A DNA stretch of 64,000 bases, taken from NCBI RefSeq assembly GCF_038397755.1, contig NZ_CP151637.1, positions 806,001 through 870,000 of the forward strand, given 5' to 3'. The notes under the pieces are model-generated. The model did not search any database and was not told where the DNA came from. It worked only from the letters and a program-made list of their open reading frames with translations. The DNA is from Microbacterium sp. LWH7-1.2 (GTDB lineage: Bacteria > Actinomycetota > Actinomycetes > Actinomycetales > Microbacteriaceae). Of the stretch, positions 62,771 to 64,000 are shown in pieces. Each line of letters opens with the position of its first letter. Positions within the stretch are counted from its first letter, which is position 1. Both the position numbers and the translations under genes were made by a program.

Positions 62771-62989
62771 CTACTCGGCGAGGCGAGCGGTCTCGTCGTG
62801 CCACGAGGTCGCGATGGCGCGGAGCTTCTCTTCGTACTTGCGGCCGTGGTGGGCGCAGAAGAGGAGTTCGCTGCCGTTGACCTCGGCCGCGATGTACGCC
62901 TGTGCGCCGCAGGAGTCGCAACGATCCATGGCGGTGAGGCGGTGCTCGAGGACGGCGCCGGGCTCAGTGGGTGTCGATAGCGTGGTCAT
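62771..62989 (-). CDS. DUF7455-like small zinc protein
   Basis: A 72-residue protein with CDSCGAQAYIA and FCAHHGRKYEEKL, a Cys/His pattern likely to bind zinc. It matches the small DUF7455 proteins found near sigA in actinobacteria. GGAGG upstream supports ATG 62989. The function is unknown. Confidence 0.82.
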   Translation of the reverse strand: MTTLSTPTEPGAVLEHRLTAMDRCDSCGAQAYIAAEVNGSELLFCAHHGRKYEEKLRAIATSWHDETARLAE

Positions 62990-63157
62990 GTCGGTGCCTC
63001 CTCGTATTCGTAGAACTCTCTCGCGGTCATGAAATACAACCACGCCGATGTTTCGAGAATGCCGCGAATCGACAACATTTCGCTGAGCGCGTACGCTGCT
63101 CGCCCCTGAAGCGTGTCTGCGCCGGGCTGTCTGGCGCCCCGATTACGATGGGAGATT

Positions 63158-64000
63158 GTGACCGCCGAGTACTCCGCCCATCATCTTCAGGTGCTCGAAG
63201 GGCTCGAAGCGGTCCGCAAGCGCCCCGGCATGTACATCGGCTCGACGGACTCCCGCGGCCTCATGCACTGCCTGTGGGAGATCATCGACAACTCCGTCGA
63301 CGAGGCCCTCGCAGGGCACGGCTCACGCATCGACATCGTCCTCCACGCCGACGGCAGCGTCGAGGTGCGCGACCGCGCCCGGGGCATCCCCGTCGACATC
63401 GAGCCGCGCACGGGGCTCTCGGGCGTCGAGGTCGTCTTCACGAAGCTCCACGCCGGCGGCAAGTTCGGCGGTGGCTCTTACGCCGCGTCAGGCGGTCTGC
63501 ACGGTGTCGGGGCATCCGTCGTCAACGCGCTCTCGGAACGCCTCGACGTCGAGGTCGACCGCGGCGGCAAGACGTGGGCGATGTCGTTCCACCGGGGCGA
63601 GCCCGGGGTCTTCTCGAACGGCAGTCCCGACTCGGCTTTCACCCCGTTCGAGGAGCGCAGCGAGCTGCGCGTCTCGGGCCGCGCCGCGAAAGGCGTCACC
63701 GGCACCCGCATCCGCTACTGGGCCGACAGGCAGATCTTCACGAAGGATGCCGCGTTCAATCTGCAGGAGCTCGAGCAGCGCGCCCGCCAGACCGCGTTCC
63801 TGGTCCCCGGACTCGAGATCGTCATCCGCGACGAGCGCCCGGGCACCGAGTCGGGCGAGCCGGTCGAGACGAGCTACCGGTTCGACGGCGGCATCTCGGA
63901 GTTCGCCGACTTCCTCGCGCCCGACTCCGGCGTCACCGACACATGGCGGCTCAGCGGCGAGGGGAAGTTCACCGAGACTGTCCCGGTGCTGCAGCCCTCG
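63158..64000 (+). CDS. parE: Type IIA topoisomerase B subunit (3' end outside window)
   Basis: The first 281 codons of a GyrB/ParE-type ATPase subunit. The GHKL motifs are visible: RKRPGMYIGS, EIIDNSVDEAL with the Asn, VRDRARGIPVD and GLHGVGASVVNALS. The GTG at 63158 lies eight bases after TACGAT. A location near sigA and DUF7455, away from dnaA/recF, suggests the second (ParE-like) subunit, but GyrB cannot be excluded from this fragment. Confidence 0.9.
   Translation, partial: MTAEYSAHHLQVLEGLEAVRKRPGMYIGSTDSRGLMHCLWEIIDNSVDEALAGHGSRIDIVLHADGSVEVRDRARGIPVDIEPRTGLSGVEVVFTKLHAGGKFGGGSYAASGGLHGVGASVVNALSERLDVEVDRGGKTWAMSFHRGEPGVFSNGSPDSAFTPFEERSELRVSGRAAKGVTGTRIRYWADRQIFTKDAAFNLQELEQRARQTAFLVPGLEIVIRDERPGTESGEPVETSYRFDGGISEFADFLAPDSGVTDTWRLSGEGKFTETVPVLQPS

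Overview
The window is high-GC actinobacterial chromosome, most likely from Microbacterium or a close relative in Microbacteriaceae. The evidence is gene content and order: fasR-fabD-fabH-acpP-fabF behind a homodimeric-type aceE, two glutamine synthetases flanking glnE, sigA followed by a DUF7455 protein and a second type IIA topoisomerase B subunit, plus DUF3145, DUF4191, PAC2 and DUF6153/DUF305 proteins. Many host genes appear to be read from leaderless promoters (TANNNT followed 6-7 nt later by the start codon). No database search was possible, so the genus is an inference.

Layout. 1-6.6 kb: dnaG (5' end cut off), an ABC ATPase, tRNA-Asn, a copper-type DUF6153/DUF305 pair behind a CsoR-like operator, peptide deformylase, a NIPA/DMT-like transporter and a CAT-anticodon tRNA. 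6.8-12.5 kb: a PTS EIICBA permease, a GmrSD-like DUF262/DUF1524 protein, a putative Fe(II) oxygenase behind a DtxR-like iron box, and DUF3145. 12.5-20.4 kb: the fatty-acid synthesis cluster with its PucR-type regulator and pyruvate dehydrogenase E1, then tRNA-Val. 20.4-24.9 kb: an APC amino-acid permease, a zinc-ribbon coiled-coil protein, a PolA-like polymerase and RNase P RNA (rnpB).

24.9-40.1 kb: a compact prophage of about 15.15 kb inserted at the 3' end of rnpB, bounded by a 33-bp direct repeat (attL 24888-24920, attR 40037-40069). It has integrase and repressor reading left, and, reading right, an excisionase-like gene, small early genes, a replication-initiator gene carrying three palindromic iterons, HNH, terminase, portal, a protease/capsid fusion, connector and tail genes, a short tape measure, a tail-hub-like protein and a sigma-like protein. 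No lysis genes are recognisable. Two early genes have strong Shine-Dalgarno sequences in front of ATC and ACG where ATG would be expected.

40.1-64 kb: polyphosphate glucokinase; glnA2-glnE; a transglycosylase-like protein; glnA behind a GlnR box; RDD and DUF4191 proteins; a membrane protein with a degenerate kinase-like region, abutted by an intact IS481-family element with a 6-bp CCTAGA duplication; sucB, lpdA and pepA for 2-oxoacid dehydrogenases and peptide turnover; PAC2; sigA with an F420-ligase-like gene; an ATP-grasp gene divergent from two complementary partial alanine racemases; DUF7455; and the start of a topoisomerase B subunit. Central metabolism is the common theme of the host part: aceE (E1) with sucB (E2) and lpdA (E3) can form a 2-oxoacid dehydrogenase set, fab genes use its acetyl-CoA, and glnA/glnA2/glnE handle nitrogen.
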